A stretch of 64,000 nt of DNA from Marinomonas sp. SBI8L (GTDB lineage Bacteria; Pseudomonadota; Gammaproteobacteria; Pseudomonadales; Marinomonadaceae): assembly GCF_001624705.1 (NCBI RefSeq), contig NZ_JSEO01000002.1, forward strand, positions 62,001 to 126,000, written 5' to 3'. The notes below the pieces were generated by a model that saw only the letters and a list, made by a program, of their open reading frames with translations, was not told where the DNA came from and searched no databases. Shown here piece by piece: positions 55,576 through 64,000 of this stretch (positions within the stretch are counted from its first letter, which is position 1; the number at the start of each line of letters is the position of its first letter). Made by a program: the position numbers and the translations under genes.

Positions 55576-58037
55576 ATTTAGCGCTGAGACTTTTATTAAG
55601 AGAGTTAAGAAATGGCGATGTGCTGACGTTAGCGCTTGCCCTTGTGTTATCAGTCGCGACAGTTACTGGTATTAGCTTATTCATAGATAGATTACAAAGT
55701 TCTTTTGAATTGCAATCAGCTACCTTGCTGGCAGCTGATAGGGTCGTACGAAGTCCTGAGGTTTTACCTATTCAATGGGAAGAAGAAGCTGAGTCTAAAG
55801 GGCTAGAAGTAGCAAACAGGGCTTGGTTTTCGACCATGGTGTTTACTGAATCTGGTTTACAGCTATCTCAAGTAAGTGCTGTAACTGAAGCTTATCCGTT
55901 AAGAGGTGAGTATCTAATTGATAGCACTCTATTTGGTACAGGAAAGGCGACGGATGCAGGCCCTAACACAGGTGAAGTTTGGGTATCTTCTCGTTTAGCA
56001 AGCTTAATTGATGTTGAAATAGGGAATAGCATTCAAATAGGTGAAGCTGACTTTGTGGTAACGGCTTACCTTGTACGAGATCCAGGTTCAACGGCTAGTG
56101 CATTTGCTATTGCACCAAGAGTGGTCATTAATTGGCAAGATCTCGATAAAACAGAAGTTATCCAGCCAGGTAGTAGAGTTCGTTATGCGTTGCTTATGGC
56201 TGGTATAGAAAGTCAGTTAGATGAAATGGAAGAATGGATTACGCCAAAACTAAGTGATAACCAAGAATGGCGTAGCCCAAGAGCGGGTGGCAGAGGTATA
56301 GGTGCAACAATTGATAGGGCTGAGTCTTTTCTATTGCTTGCAGGCACTTTGGCAGTGGTTATGGCTGGTGTTGCTATGGCATTGGCATCAAATCGCTATG
56401 TAAAAAGGCATTTAGCGCAAGTTGCTGTGATGAAAACTTTGGGCGCGACACCTAAAAAAGTAGCCTCAATTTTAATTTGGCAACTGATTTGTATTTTAGT
56501 CTTGGGTTCTATCGTTGGCCTTCTTTTAGGTTGGAGCGTTCAAGCATTTATAGCACTTTCTCTAGAGGCATTGTTATCGACTGCGTTACCTGAACCCGGT
56601 TTTGAGAAAATGTGTCTTGGCGTTGTAACAGGTTTAACATCATTAGTTGCTTTTTGTTTGCCATTAATGGTGCGCTTATTAGGTGTCTCACCTTTAAGTG
56701 TGCTGCAACCAATGGGGCGAATTGAGGGAAAAACAGCGCTGTTATATGCCTGTGGTTTCGTGGGTATGTTTGCTTTGATGGTAATATACACCCAAGGCAT
56801 TTTGTTACCAAGCCTCATGGTATTGAGTATCTTATTAGTGTCTGCTTTGGTTGGTGTTATTGGTTTTATTCTATTCAAGTTAGGTCGGAAATTGACAACT
56901 GGCGCAACCAGTGGTTGGCAAATTGGTTTGGCAGCTCTTCATAGAAGGCTGCAGTCTAACTTATTTCAACTTTTGATTTTTACTCTCATTATCATGCTCG
57001 TACTTATTTTAACGGGTGTTAGAAGTAATTTGATTTCAGACTGGCAGTCTCAGCTTCCTGAAGGTGCGGCGAATCATTATTTATTTAATATTCAGCAGCA
57101 AGATGTTGAGCCTTTGCAATCAATGATGACAGGTCTTGAAATTGAAGAGTCTGACTGGTACCCAATGGTACTTGGGCGGGTTACTAAAGTGAATCAAGAA
57201 AAGGTTACTGACCTCTATGGTAAAAAAGAGGAAAGACCCGAAATGTTATCTAGAGAACTTAATTTAACTTGGACTGATGTAATTGGTGAAGACAATACGA
57301 TACTCGAAGGTGTATTTAACCCTCTAGAAGATGGTTTCTCTATTGAATCAACCGCAGCTGAAGAGGCAGGGGTGAAACTTGGTGATGAAATAACGCTCTT
57401 TATTGGAGGGCGTGAGTACAGTCAAAAAGTCACCTCTATACGTAAGGTTGATTGGGGGAGTATGAGGCCAAACTTTTATCTTATTCTACCTAAAACGATT
57501 TTATCCGATTTTCCAGCGAATTATATTACTAGTGTGCATGTGACTGATGAAAGTAAGCAGGCGTTTTACAAAGGAATGGCAAATTATCCAACTGTCTCTC
57601 TATTGAATGTGGGTGATTTGATAGGGCAGATACAATTAATTATTGCGCAAGTTTCTCAAGCAATTCAGTTGTTGTTGGGCTTTATTGTTGCTTCAGGTGC
57701 TTTAGTACTAGTAGCAAGTATTAGAGCAAGTTTGGATGAAAGGTTAGAAGAAGGCGCCTTATTACGCACTTTGGGTGCAAGTAAGAGCTTAATTCGTCAG
57801 GCAATGCTGATAGAGTTTGGGTTTTTAGGCATATTTGCTGGCATTATTGCGGCAATGGCCGCGGAAGCTTGTTTGTTCGGGTTGCAGGTGTACTTATTTG
57901 AACTGAGTGCAAGTTTTCACCCTATCTTATGGCTGCTTGGGCCATTACTTGGATTTATAATAGTGACAAGTATCGGTTTGTTTGCGGGGAGAACTGTGCT
58001 AAAAGTGGCGCCTATGAGAATGTTGCAAGCCCTATAA
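55572..58037 (+). CDS. ybbP: YbbP-type large ABC permease
   Basis: An 821-residue inner-membrane permease made of two FtsX-like halves. The first TM is near residue 20-40 and a periplasmic domain follows to about 245. Helices cluster near 255-455, a second periplasmic domain spans about 480-690 and final helices lie near 700-820. The segments AQVAVMKTLGATPKKV and EEGALLRTLGASKSLI are the coupling loops of the two halves. E. coli YbbP is 804 residues. Upstream frame codons are ignored because ATG 55572 overlaps the ybbA stop. DNA polymerase II follows three bases later. Confidence 0.9.
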   Translation: MNLALRLLLRELRNGDVLTLALALVLSVATVTGISLFIDRLQSSFELQSATLLAADRVVRSPEVLPIQWEEEAESKGLEVANRAWFSTMVFTESGLQLSQVSAVTEAYPLRGEYLIDSTLFGTGKATDAGPNTGEVWVSSRLASLIDVEIGNSIQIGEADFVVTAYLVRDPGSTASAFAIAPRVVINWQDLDKTEVIQPGSRVRYALLMAGIESQLDEMEEWITPKLSDNQEWRSPRAGGRGIGATIDRAESFLLLAGTLAVVMAGVAMALASNRYVKRHLAQVAVMKTLGATPKKVASILIWQLICILVLGSIVGLLLGWSVQAFIALSLEALLSTALPEPGFEKMCLGVVTGLTSLVAFCLPLMVRLLGVSPLSVLQPMGRIEGKTALLYACGFVGMFALMVIYTQGILLPSLMVLSILLVSALVGVIGFILFKLGRKLTTGATSGWQIGLAALHRRLQSNLFQLLIFTLIIMLVLILTGVRSNLISDWQSQLPEGAANHYLFNIQQQDVEPLQSMMTGLEIEESDWYPMVLGRVTKVNQEKVTDLYGKKEERPEMLSRELNLTWTDVIGEDNTILEGVFNPLEDGFSIESTAAEEAGVKLGDEITLFIGGREYSQKVTSIRKVDWGSMRPNFYLILPKTILSDFPANYITSVHVTDESKQAFYKGMANYPTVSLLNVGDLIGQIQLIIAQVSQAIQLLLGFIVASGALVLVASIRASLDERLEEGALLRTLGASKSLIRQAMLIEFGFLGIFAGIIAAMAAEACLFGLQVYLFELSASFHPILWLLGPLLGFIIVTSIGLFAGRTVLKVAPMRMLQAL

Positions 58038-58040
58038 GCT

Positions 58041-60368
58041 ATGTCTGAGTTAACTGAAATTAATGGCTACATCCTTACTCGCCAGAGTAAGGATGTAGCT
58101 AATAAAATAGAAACCGCATTTTGGGTTAAAACTGATGCAGTTTGTTTGAAAGTGATTCCAGAAAAGCAGCAATGCATTTTTTTTGTATCTGTTCTTGCCT
58201 TGCCCTTGTTAGAAGGGCTTCCTTGCATAAAAATTATACAGAAATCTTATTTATCATTTTCAGAAGAGCCTCTTTATCTTATTTCTTGTGAAAGCTTACT
58301 GGTTCAATCCCAGGTTACTCTATTACTTGAAAAAAATGGTTTCCCTTATTATGAGCATGATGTAAGACCAGAAGACAGATACATCATGGAACGAGGTATT
58401 AAGGGAAAAGTAAAAATGCTTGGATATTTATCAGAGGATAAAAAAACTTTAACTCAAGCGCGCCTTTTACCTAGTAGATATGAACCGAACTGGCTTATTT
58501 GGTCATTAGATATCGAAACCTCAGTCTCACGTAATTGCATTCTATCGATTGCTATTGTTTGTGAAGAATATGAAGCCTGCTTTATCGTTTCAGATCGAAG
58601 CTTTGATGATGAAAGGGTCTTTCCTTGTAGTGATGAAAAAACTTTGTTACTCGAGTTTATGCGTTTTCAAAAGCAATATTCACCCGACATTATCATTGGC
58701 TGGAATCTTGTTGGGTTTGATTTAAATTTTATTGATCAAAGATGTCACTTTTATGGTTTAAAGCCAGGTTTTGGTGTTGATGGCCAGAATTGGAATATGC
58801 GTGGAAAAGAAGGTTCTTCAAGGCGTTTTATTCGTATTCCCGGGCGAGCAGTGTTAGATGGTATTGATCTCCTGAAAGTGGCTGGTTATCACTTTGATTC
58901 TTATAGCCTTGAAAATGTTAGTCGTGAGATTTTAGATGACGGGAAATTGATTCATGGTAGTCAGCGCTGGCAAGAAATAGAGAGGCTGCATCAAGAAGAT
59001 CAAGAGAGTTTCATTGAATACAACTTGCAAGACTGTCGCTTAGTCTTGGGGATTTTCAAAAAACTAAATTTAATCGAGTTACAGCAAACACGCGTCGATT
59101 TAACTGGTATCCCATTTTCTCAAACTGGTGGTTCGGTACAAGCGTTTGAAAATCAATACCTTCCTCTGTTACATCAACAGGGACGAGCTGCGCCTAATTA
59201 TTCAAAAGACCCATTTATTGCAAGCCCTGGTGGCTTTGTTATGTCATCCGTGCCTGGCTTGTATAAAAATGTATTGGTATTTGATTTTAAAAGCCTATAT
59301 CCCAGTATTATTCGCACTTTTTTGGTCGATCCTTTAGCTAGGGTTAAGCAATCAGGCGAAAGGGTGGAGGGGTTTCTTGGTGCAAGTTATTCGAAAGATG
59401 CCCCCATATTGCCTAACTTAATCAGTGAGCTATCTTCAGCAAGGGAAGAAGCAAAAGCAACTGACAACGATATACTAAGTTATGCCATCAAAATTATCAT
59501 GAATTCGTTTTATGGGGTTTTAGGTTCAAACTTATGTCGTTTTTATCACCCTGAGCTTGCAAGTTCTATTACTATGCGTGGGCACGAGATTCTAAATCAA
59601 ACTCGCAAGTGGTTCGAGCAAGCAAATGCCAAGGTAATATATGGTGATACTGATTCATTGTTTATTACTTTTGATAATGAAAATTTATCTTCAACAGAAG
59701 TAAAGTTTAAGGGAGATGTGCTCTGTAAAGAAATAAATCAGAAGTGGGTATTGTTCTGCAGGGAGAATTATCAAATTGACTGCTACCTAGAGCTAGAGTT
59801 TGAAAGAACCTATGAAAGATTTTTTATGCCGACGATTAGAGGGCAGGTTGAAGGTAGTAAAAAGCGATATGCAGGTCTTGCTAATGATGAGCTTATCTTT
59901 AAAGGGCTAGAAGCCGTAAGAAGTGATTGGACGCCATTTGCTCGTTATTTTCAGAAAGCTTTATTTAAGCGAATTTTTAATGATGAATCTCCTGTATCAT
60001 TTGTTAAACAAGTTGTAGAAGAGCTTTATCAAGGTAAGTACGATAATCAGCTTGTCTATCAAAAGCGCCTTTCAAGACCTCTATGTGAATATACTAAAGT
60101 GACACCTCCACATGTAAGGGCGGCTAAGATTGCAGATCAGAGGCGAATACAATTAGGGGTTAAGCCCGAATTTTCATTAGGTCGTCAAAGTGTGCAATAT
60201 TATTACTCTGTTCAGGGCGTGCAGCCATTTGCTGAGGAAGGGGACTTAGATAATATTGATTATGACCATTATTTAGAAAAGCAAATAGAACCTATTGCTG
60301 ACAGTGTATTATCTTTGTTTGGAACTGACTTGGCGAGCTTAACAACGCCTCAGTTGGGTTTGTTGTAA
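58041..60368 (+). CDS. polB: DNA polymerase II (family B)
   Basis: A 775-residue family B polymerase (E. coli Pol II has 783). Proofreading exonuclease motifs are LDIETS near 155, NLVGFDLNFID and YNLQDCRLV. Polymerase motif A is VFDFKSLYPSII near 414, motif B IKIIMNSFYGVLGS and motif C YGDTDSLF near 533. It restarts replication and bypasses lesions in the SOS response in E. coli. Here it follows ybbP by three bases, so it is probably read from the ybbA promoter as well. No obvious LexA box was found directly before it, since it lies inside the operon. Confidence 0.93.
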   Translation: MSELTEINGYILTRQSKDVANKIETAFWVKTDAVCLKVIPEKQQCIFFVSVLALPLLEGLPCIKIIQKSYLSFSEEPLYLISCESLLVQSQVTLLLEKNGFPYYEHDVRPEDRYIMERGIKGKVKMLGYLSEDKKTLTQARLLPSRYEPNWLIWSLDIETSVSRNCILSIAIVCEEYEACFIVSDRSFDDERVFPCSDEKTLLLEFMRFQKQYSPDIIIGWNLVGFDLNFIDQRCHFYGLKPGFGVDGQNWNMRGKEGSSRRFIRIPGRAVLDGIDLLKVAGYHFDSYSLENVSREILDDGKLIHGSQRWQEIERLHQEDQESFIEYNLQDCRLVLGIFKKLNLIELQQTRVDLTGIPFSQTGGSVQAFENQYLPLLHQQGRAAPNYSKDPFIASPGGFVMSSVPGLYKNVLVFDFKSLYPSIIRTFLVDPLARVKQSGERVEGFLGASYSKDAPILPNLISELSSAREEAKATDNDILSYAIKIIMNSFYGVLGSNLCRFYHPELASSITMRGHEILNQTRKWFEQANAKVIYGDTDSLFITFDNENLSSTEVKFKGDVLCKEINQKWVLFCRENYQIDCYLELEFERTYERFFMPTIRGQVEGSKKRYAGLANDELIFKGLEAVRSDWTPFARYFQKALFKRIFNDESPVSFVKQVVEELYQGKYDNQLVYQKRLSRPLCEYTKVTPPHVRAAKIADQRRIQLGVKPEFSLGRQSVQYYYSVQGVQPFAEEGDLDNIDYDHYLEKQIEPIADSVLSLFGTDLASLTTPQLGLL

Positions 60369-60504
60369 TCTGATTTTTTAAAAATATGCTATTTAGTTAT
60401 GCAAGATATGAGAGCGTTATTTGTCTTAATCTTGATAAAAAGATTGATTAACGCTTTAAAACTGAGATAGATTGCATTGAAGGTAATAACTTGGTGACAA
60501 AGGA

Positions 60505-63123
60505 ATGACATTTGCTAACGTACGAGTAGCGTTATTGGTGTTTTTTTTATTTGCTGTGCTAGTTTTGGTTTGGGCGGTAAATGAGCATAGGATTAGTAAG
60601 TCAAATATCGAGTATGCTTCGGATTATCAGGTATACATTTCTGAAAATGAAAACTTAGCTTTTCATGATATTCTAAATTTGCCACAAAGCGATTGGCAAA
60701 ACCTACTGCAGAAGTCTAATTCACTTTCTTTTGGTTATTCGACCGCTTCTCATTGGATTAAATTACCCCTTAAAAATCAGATAAAGAAGGGGCAGTTCTT
60801 GGTTGTTAATTACTCATTACTTGATGAAATCGACTTTTATCAAGTAATGAAAGAAGGTGAAACACTAAAGATAGAGACAGGTGATGCTCGCCCTTTTGAT
60901 AATAGGTTGGTTAAAGTCTCAAATTTTGCTTTTCCTATTGACGCTCAATCACAGGGTTCAACTTTATTCATTAGAGTGAAAAGCAGTGGTACTTTAAAGG
61001 TTCCCTTATACTTTGAGCAATATGAAGATTTGATTCAGGCGGAAGCAGCCGAAAATCTATATTCTGGTGCTTTTGCAGGTTATATGGGCTTAATGATCTT
61101 AATGAGCCTTATTATTGTTGCCATTAGTGGCGATAAGAATTATTTGCTTTACGGTGTTTATGTGTTGGCAAGTTTGGGGCTCACTCTAAATTTGCATGGC
61201 TTATTATTCCGTTGGCTTTGGTCTGGATCTCCCGAGTGGAATCAAGTCTCAACTAATCTCTTTTCTTATACCCTTATTTATTTTCAGCTCGTTTTTGTAT
61301 GTCGTTATATTAAACTAGAAAATAGCAGGATAAAGGTGCTTTCTGATGTACTTAAAATGCTTGCCATGGTTGGCTTGCTGATTTCTCTTGTACCGCAATG
61401 GTATATGCCATTAAGTAAAATTAGTGGAATATTTATCCTTTTAACCAACCTTTTTTGTCTTTTTCTTGCGGTTGATTACTGCCGTAAAAACAAGAGTAGG
61501 TTGAGAGGTGAGTTATATTTTGCTATGGCTTGGCTTGTAATGGCTCTTGGTGTGAGTGTTGTTGTACTTGGAGTCTTTGGAATATTGCCCTCAACCCCTA
61601 TTGTTAATAACGCTAACATGATCGCTTCTGTTCTGGAGGTTTTCTTTTTAACAACAGCCATGGTATGTCGTTTTGAAAGCGAGAGGCAAGCTCGTATTGA
61701 GGCGACTTTACAAAGTCATAAGGAAGCCGAGCAGAGAGTGCATATTGAAAAACATATGTTATTCCAAGCGACTCACGATTCAGTTTCGCACCTACCTAAA
61801 AAAGACGTGTTACTAGCTAACTGGCCAAAGTTGAGTGCCGAAGTGCCTTCTGATCATAGTGCCAGTGCTGTTTTGATTCATTTTGAAGGCTATTATGGGC
61901 AAGTATTGTCGTTTGGTCAGCAAGTTGCTGAAGCTATGGTGCATGAGTTGCACGATAGAGTAAGGCGATTACTTGGTAATAAGTCTCAATATTTAAAGCT
62001 TGATTACCAGTGGAGCCAAGATAGGGCTGTGGTATTGGACTCATTAGATTTATGTCTAATTTTAATTAGCCCGAAAGAGTATGACATTAGTGAAGAGCTT
62101 AATTGGTTGCATAATAGTCTAAGTGGTCCATTTAATTATGAGAATATGTTTTTAGATATTGAATTAACGATTGGTGTCAGTAAACTGCATGACTCAGAAA
62201 AAGTAGACCGTGTAATAAGGCGTGCACAAGTTGCTTCTAAAGAAGCATCACAAAGGCGTTTAAAAGTGTTACATTACCATAACAAATTAGGCCAAGACCC
62301 TGAATTAACAGGGATTATAATGTCTAAATTGAAAATGGCATTAGACCAAGGTCGATTACAGCTTGCATTTCAGCCACAGGTAAATACTCATAATGGGAGT
62401 TTATTTGGTGTTGAGGCCTTGGTTCGTTGGAAGGATGATGAGTATGGTTGGATTCCTCCTGATGTCTTTGTGCCTATAGCTGAGCAGTGTCGATTAATTA
62501 CACCTTTGACTGCATTTGTAGTGAAAGAATCGTGTGCTTTTTATCAAAGATTTTATCAAGAGACTGGTCAGGAAATTGCTATATCAATAAATTTATCGGC
62601 TAGAAACCTATCTGATGAATTTTTGATACAAGAAGTCTCAAGTATTATTGAGAAATATCGTGTTCCACCAAGGTTAGTTACTTTTGAGGTGACAGAAACT
62701 GCTATCATTGGTGATATAGAAAAAAGTCGTAATGCCCTTGAGGATCTTTTGGACTTGGGGGTTAAGATGGCGCTGGATGACTTTGGAACGGGTTATTCTT
62801 CTTTAGTGTATCTTAAAGAGTTGCCTTTTACTGAATTGAAAATTGACAAAGGATTTTTAGTTAAGGATGACAAGGCACAACACAATGCAAGTCTCGTCGA
62901 AGCAGCGGTGATGCTAGGTAAGGCTTTGAATATGGAAGTGATAGCAGAAGGTGTTGAAAGTCTCGAAATGGCTGAACAGCTTGCAGGCTATGGCTGCCAA
63001 CTTTGCCAAGGTTTTTATTTTGCGAAACCTATGTCAGAGACAGATTTTGGATTGTGGTACAAAGGATATGACAATAAACGGAATATTATTGGAACAAAAC
63101 ATGAAATCACCTATGAAACGTGA
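60505..63123 (+). CDS. 7TM-DISM sensor EAL-domain phosphodiesterase
   Basis: An 872-residue membrane protein. An N-terminal TM (about 7-25), an extracellular 7TMR-DISMED2-like domain (about 35-180) and seven helices (about 190-395) precede a GGDEF-like region without the signature (about 415-590). A full EAL domain starts near 610 with GVEALVRW, SINLSARNL, LDDFGTGYSSL near 757, LKIDKGF and IAEGVES. All catalytic positions I can check are present, so c-di-GMP hydrolysis is likely. The TetR gene overlaps its 3' end by 23 bases. The signal is unknown; carbohydrate-type ligands are suspected for DISMED2. Confidence 0.9.
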   Translation: MTFANVRVALLVFFLFAVLVLVWAVNEHRISKSNIEYASDYQVYISENENLAFHDILNLPQSDWQNLLQKSNSLSFGYSTASHWIKLPLKNQIKKGQFLVVNYSLLDEIDFYQVMKEGETLKIETGDARPFDNRLVKVSNFAFPIDAQSQGSTLFIRVKSSGTLKVPLYFEQYEDLIQAEAAENLYSGAFAGYMGLMILMSLIIVAISGDKNYLLYGVYVLASLGLTLNLHGLLFRWLWSGSPEWNQVSTNLFSYTLIYFQLVFVCRYIKLENSRIKVLSDVLKMLAMVGLLISLVPQWYMPLSKISGIFILLTNLFCLFLAVDYCRKNKSRLRGELYFAMAWLVMALGVSVVVLGVFGILPSTPIVNNANMIASVLEVFFLTTAMVCRFESERQARIEATLQSHKEAEQRVHIEKHMLFQATHDSVSHLPKKDVLLANWPKLSAEVPSDHSASAVLIHFEGYYGQVLSFGQQVAEAMVHELHDRVRRLLGNKSQYLKLDYQWSQDRAVVLDSLDLCLILISPKEYDISEELNWLHNSLSGPFNYENMFLDIELTIGVSKLHDSEKVDRVIRRAQVASKEASQRRLKVLHYHNKLGQDPELTGIIMSKLKMALDQGRLQLAFQPQVNTHNGSLFGVEALVRWKDDEYGWIPPDVFVPIAEQCRLITPLTAFVVKESCAFYQRFYQETGQEIAISINLSARNLSDEFLIQEVSSIIEKYRVPPRLVTFEVTETAIIGDIEKSRNALEDLLDLGVKMALDDFGTGYSSLVYLKELPFTELKIDKGFLVKDDKAQHNASLVEAAVMLGKALNMEVIAEGVESLEMAEQLAGYGCQLCQGFYFAKPMSETDFGLWYKGYDNKRNIIGTKHEITYET

Positions 63124-63766
63124 ACTAACTCTAGATAGATTACGCATGTCTGCGCAAACTATGATCTTACAATCTAATTGGAATGAAGTGGGCGTTCAGG
63201 ACATTGCTAAGTTGGCAAATGTTAGTATTGGCACCTTTTATAACTATTTTGATAGTAAAGATGCCGCTTTGGATGACCTTAAAAAAGTATTGAGTGATGT
63301 CTTGTATCACGATCTTGATGCTTTATTAAAAGTAGAGATGGATCCAGTTTCGCAATTAACCTTGCTTATTAAATACTTTTTTGAGCTTGCGAATTCAAAA
63401 GCTGTATGGGCTCAGTATATTTTAGGTGGTACTGAGTTCTCTGATCGTCTTGAGCCTGGTGTGGATCAACTTTTATCACCCATTTTACAAGCAGGCAAAG
63501 CAAAAGGGCTATTCTCTATAGAAGTTGATGAAGTTGTTGTAGACTTTGTTGAAAAGGGTATGTTCGGTTTGCTAAGGCAAGCGCTGGAAAATCAGGACAG
63601 AGGTCAAGAAATTGCAGTAAGCTGTGCTGAACTTGTATTAAGATTAGTAGGTGTTCCTCCTACTATTTCGAAAGATGCAGCTAAAAAAGTATGTCCTTGT
63701 ACACCATTATATACTTTACCTGTTTCTGTTTTATCACTAAACCAAACTAAAAATGACTATGCATAA
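63101..63766 (+). CDS. TetR-family transcriptional regulator
   Basis: A 221-residue TetR regulator. The helix-turn-helix reads VQDIAKLANVSIGTFYNYF with the usual DSKDAALDDL following. The C-terminal ligand domain is unassigned. The frame is open upstream within the EAL gene, but ATG 63101 follows TTGGAAC at good spacing, so the genes overlap by 23 bases and are probably coupled. Near its end are two Cys (VCPCTP). Target genes unknown; a downstream DUF836 gene overlaps by 14 bases. Confidence 0.87.
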   Translation: MKSPMKRELTLDRLRMSAQTMILQSNWNEVGVQDIAKLANVSIGTFYNYFDSKDAALDDLKKVLSDVLYHDLDALLKVEMDPVSQLTLLIKYFFELANSKAVWAQYILGGTEFSDRLEPGVDQLLSPILQAGKAKGLFSIEVDEVVVDFVEKGMFGLLRQALENQDRGQEIAVSCAELVLRLVGVPPTISKDAAKKVCPCTPLYTLPVSVLSLNQTKNDYA

Positions 63767-64000
63767 AGCGTTACCAGAAGTTGTTTTATATGGAACACTA
63801 GGGTGTCATCTTTGTGATGATGCTCTTGCCTTAGGAAGGGCTGCTCTTCCTAAGGATGTTTCAATAAAACAAATAGATATTGTTGAAAATGAAAGCTTGA
63901 TGAGTGCCATGGCGACGAGGATTCCTGTCATGAAGCTTGGCGATCAAGAGCTAAATTGGCCTTTTGAGGCGAGTGATATTCAGAAAATCTGGCGTCAGCA
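63753..64000 (+). CDS. DUF836 glutaredoxin-like protein (cut by window end)
   Basis: The first 82 residues of a small thioredoxin-fold protein. The Cys-x-x-Cys site is GCHLCDDA, followed by a cis-Pro segment RIPVMKLGDQEL, as in the DUF836 glutaredoxin-like family. The stop codon lies beyond the window. An ATG at 63759 is an alternative start. It overlaps the TetR gene end by 14 bases in another frame, so it is likely in the same transcript. A thiol-redox role is inferred. Confidence 0.8.
   Translation, partial: MTMHKALPEVVLYGTLGCHLCDDALALGRAALPKDVSIKQIDIVENESLMSAMATRIPVMKLGDQELNWPFEASDIQKIWRQ

Overview
The window reads as one stretch of a moderately AT-rich gammaproteobacterial chromosome. 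Housekeeping neighbourhoods fit that class: tesA divergent from ybbA-ybbP, a 775-residue DNA polymerase II (PolB), TruC, a YciH/SUI1 protein and a branched-chain 2-oxoacid dehydrogenase operon. The many c-di-GMP, chemotaxis and polyamine-type genes suggest a marine heterotroph of the Oceanospirillales type. That placement is an inference from gene content, not a proven taxonomy. I see no rRNA, tRNA, insertion sequence, phage gene or CRISPR array.

Region 1 (about 1-17.5 kb) looks like a nitrogen-compound uptake and catabolism island. It holds a LysR regulator beside a secreted isochorismatase-fold hydrolase, an aspartate ammonia-lyase with an extra N-terminal cyclic-nucleotide-binding-like domain, and an aldehyde dehydrogenase. 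A histidinol-dehydrogenase-like enzyme with altered metal-site residues, a SpuC-like class III aminotransferase and an APC permease follow. A PotGHIF-type ABC importer, an ArgE-like M20 deacylase, a DUF1028 protein and a Rid-family protein complete it. Several strong hairpin terminators separate the units. One 13-bp sequence recurs upstream of the permease and the deacylase.

Region 2 (17.6-28 kb) is a run of single genes: a methyltransferase, a chemoreceptor, a Nudix hydrolase, an ArsR regulator with a clear palindromic operator, and a divergent ArsP/DUF318-type permease whose frame is broken by one base. Then come a nitronate monooxygenase, a DUF3179 protein, a small secreted unknown, an SDR-like protein, a second LysR regulator and a uracil-DNA-glycosylase-fold protein.

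Region 3 (28.5-44.0 kb) is the most unusual part: eleven tightly packed, co-directional genes, nearly all for the cell envelope. In order they encode a helical lipoprotein, a collagen-like/Gly-Gly-X secreted protein, a LolD-like ATPase, an FtsX/LolE-like permease, a 1011-residue lipoprotein with WD40 repeats and an LPP20+DUF4384-type protein. A sulfatase-modifying-factor (FGE)-fold protein, a coiled-coil secreted protein, a lipoprotein with a second degenerate FGE-like domain, an acidic secreted protein and a shortened second permease follow. The combination of ATPase, FtsX-like permease, FGE-fold periplasmic protein, lipoprotein and a nearby Ser/Thr kinase recalls the TagQRST-PpkA signalling module of type VI secretion. 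No secretion-apparatus genes are present here, and most of the components are not part of Tag modules. It is my candidate for an undescribed system.

Region 4 (44.0-64 kb) starts with a Hanks-type kinase that converges on that operon but lies 20 bp behind the bkd E1alpha-E1beta-E2 genes on the same strand. Then come a thioesterase, a GGDEF-domain protein with a ruined signature, YciH, a GNAT acetyltransferase, TruC, a D-2-hydroxyacid dehydrogenase with TesA, YbbA-YbbP-PolB, a 7TM-EAL phosphodiesterase, a TetR regulator and the start of a DUF836 glutaredoxin-like gene cut by the window end.
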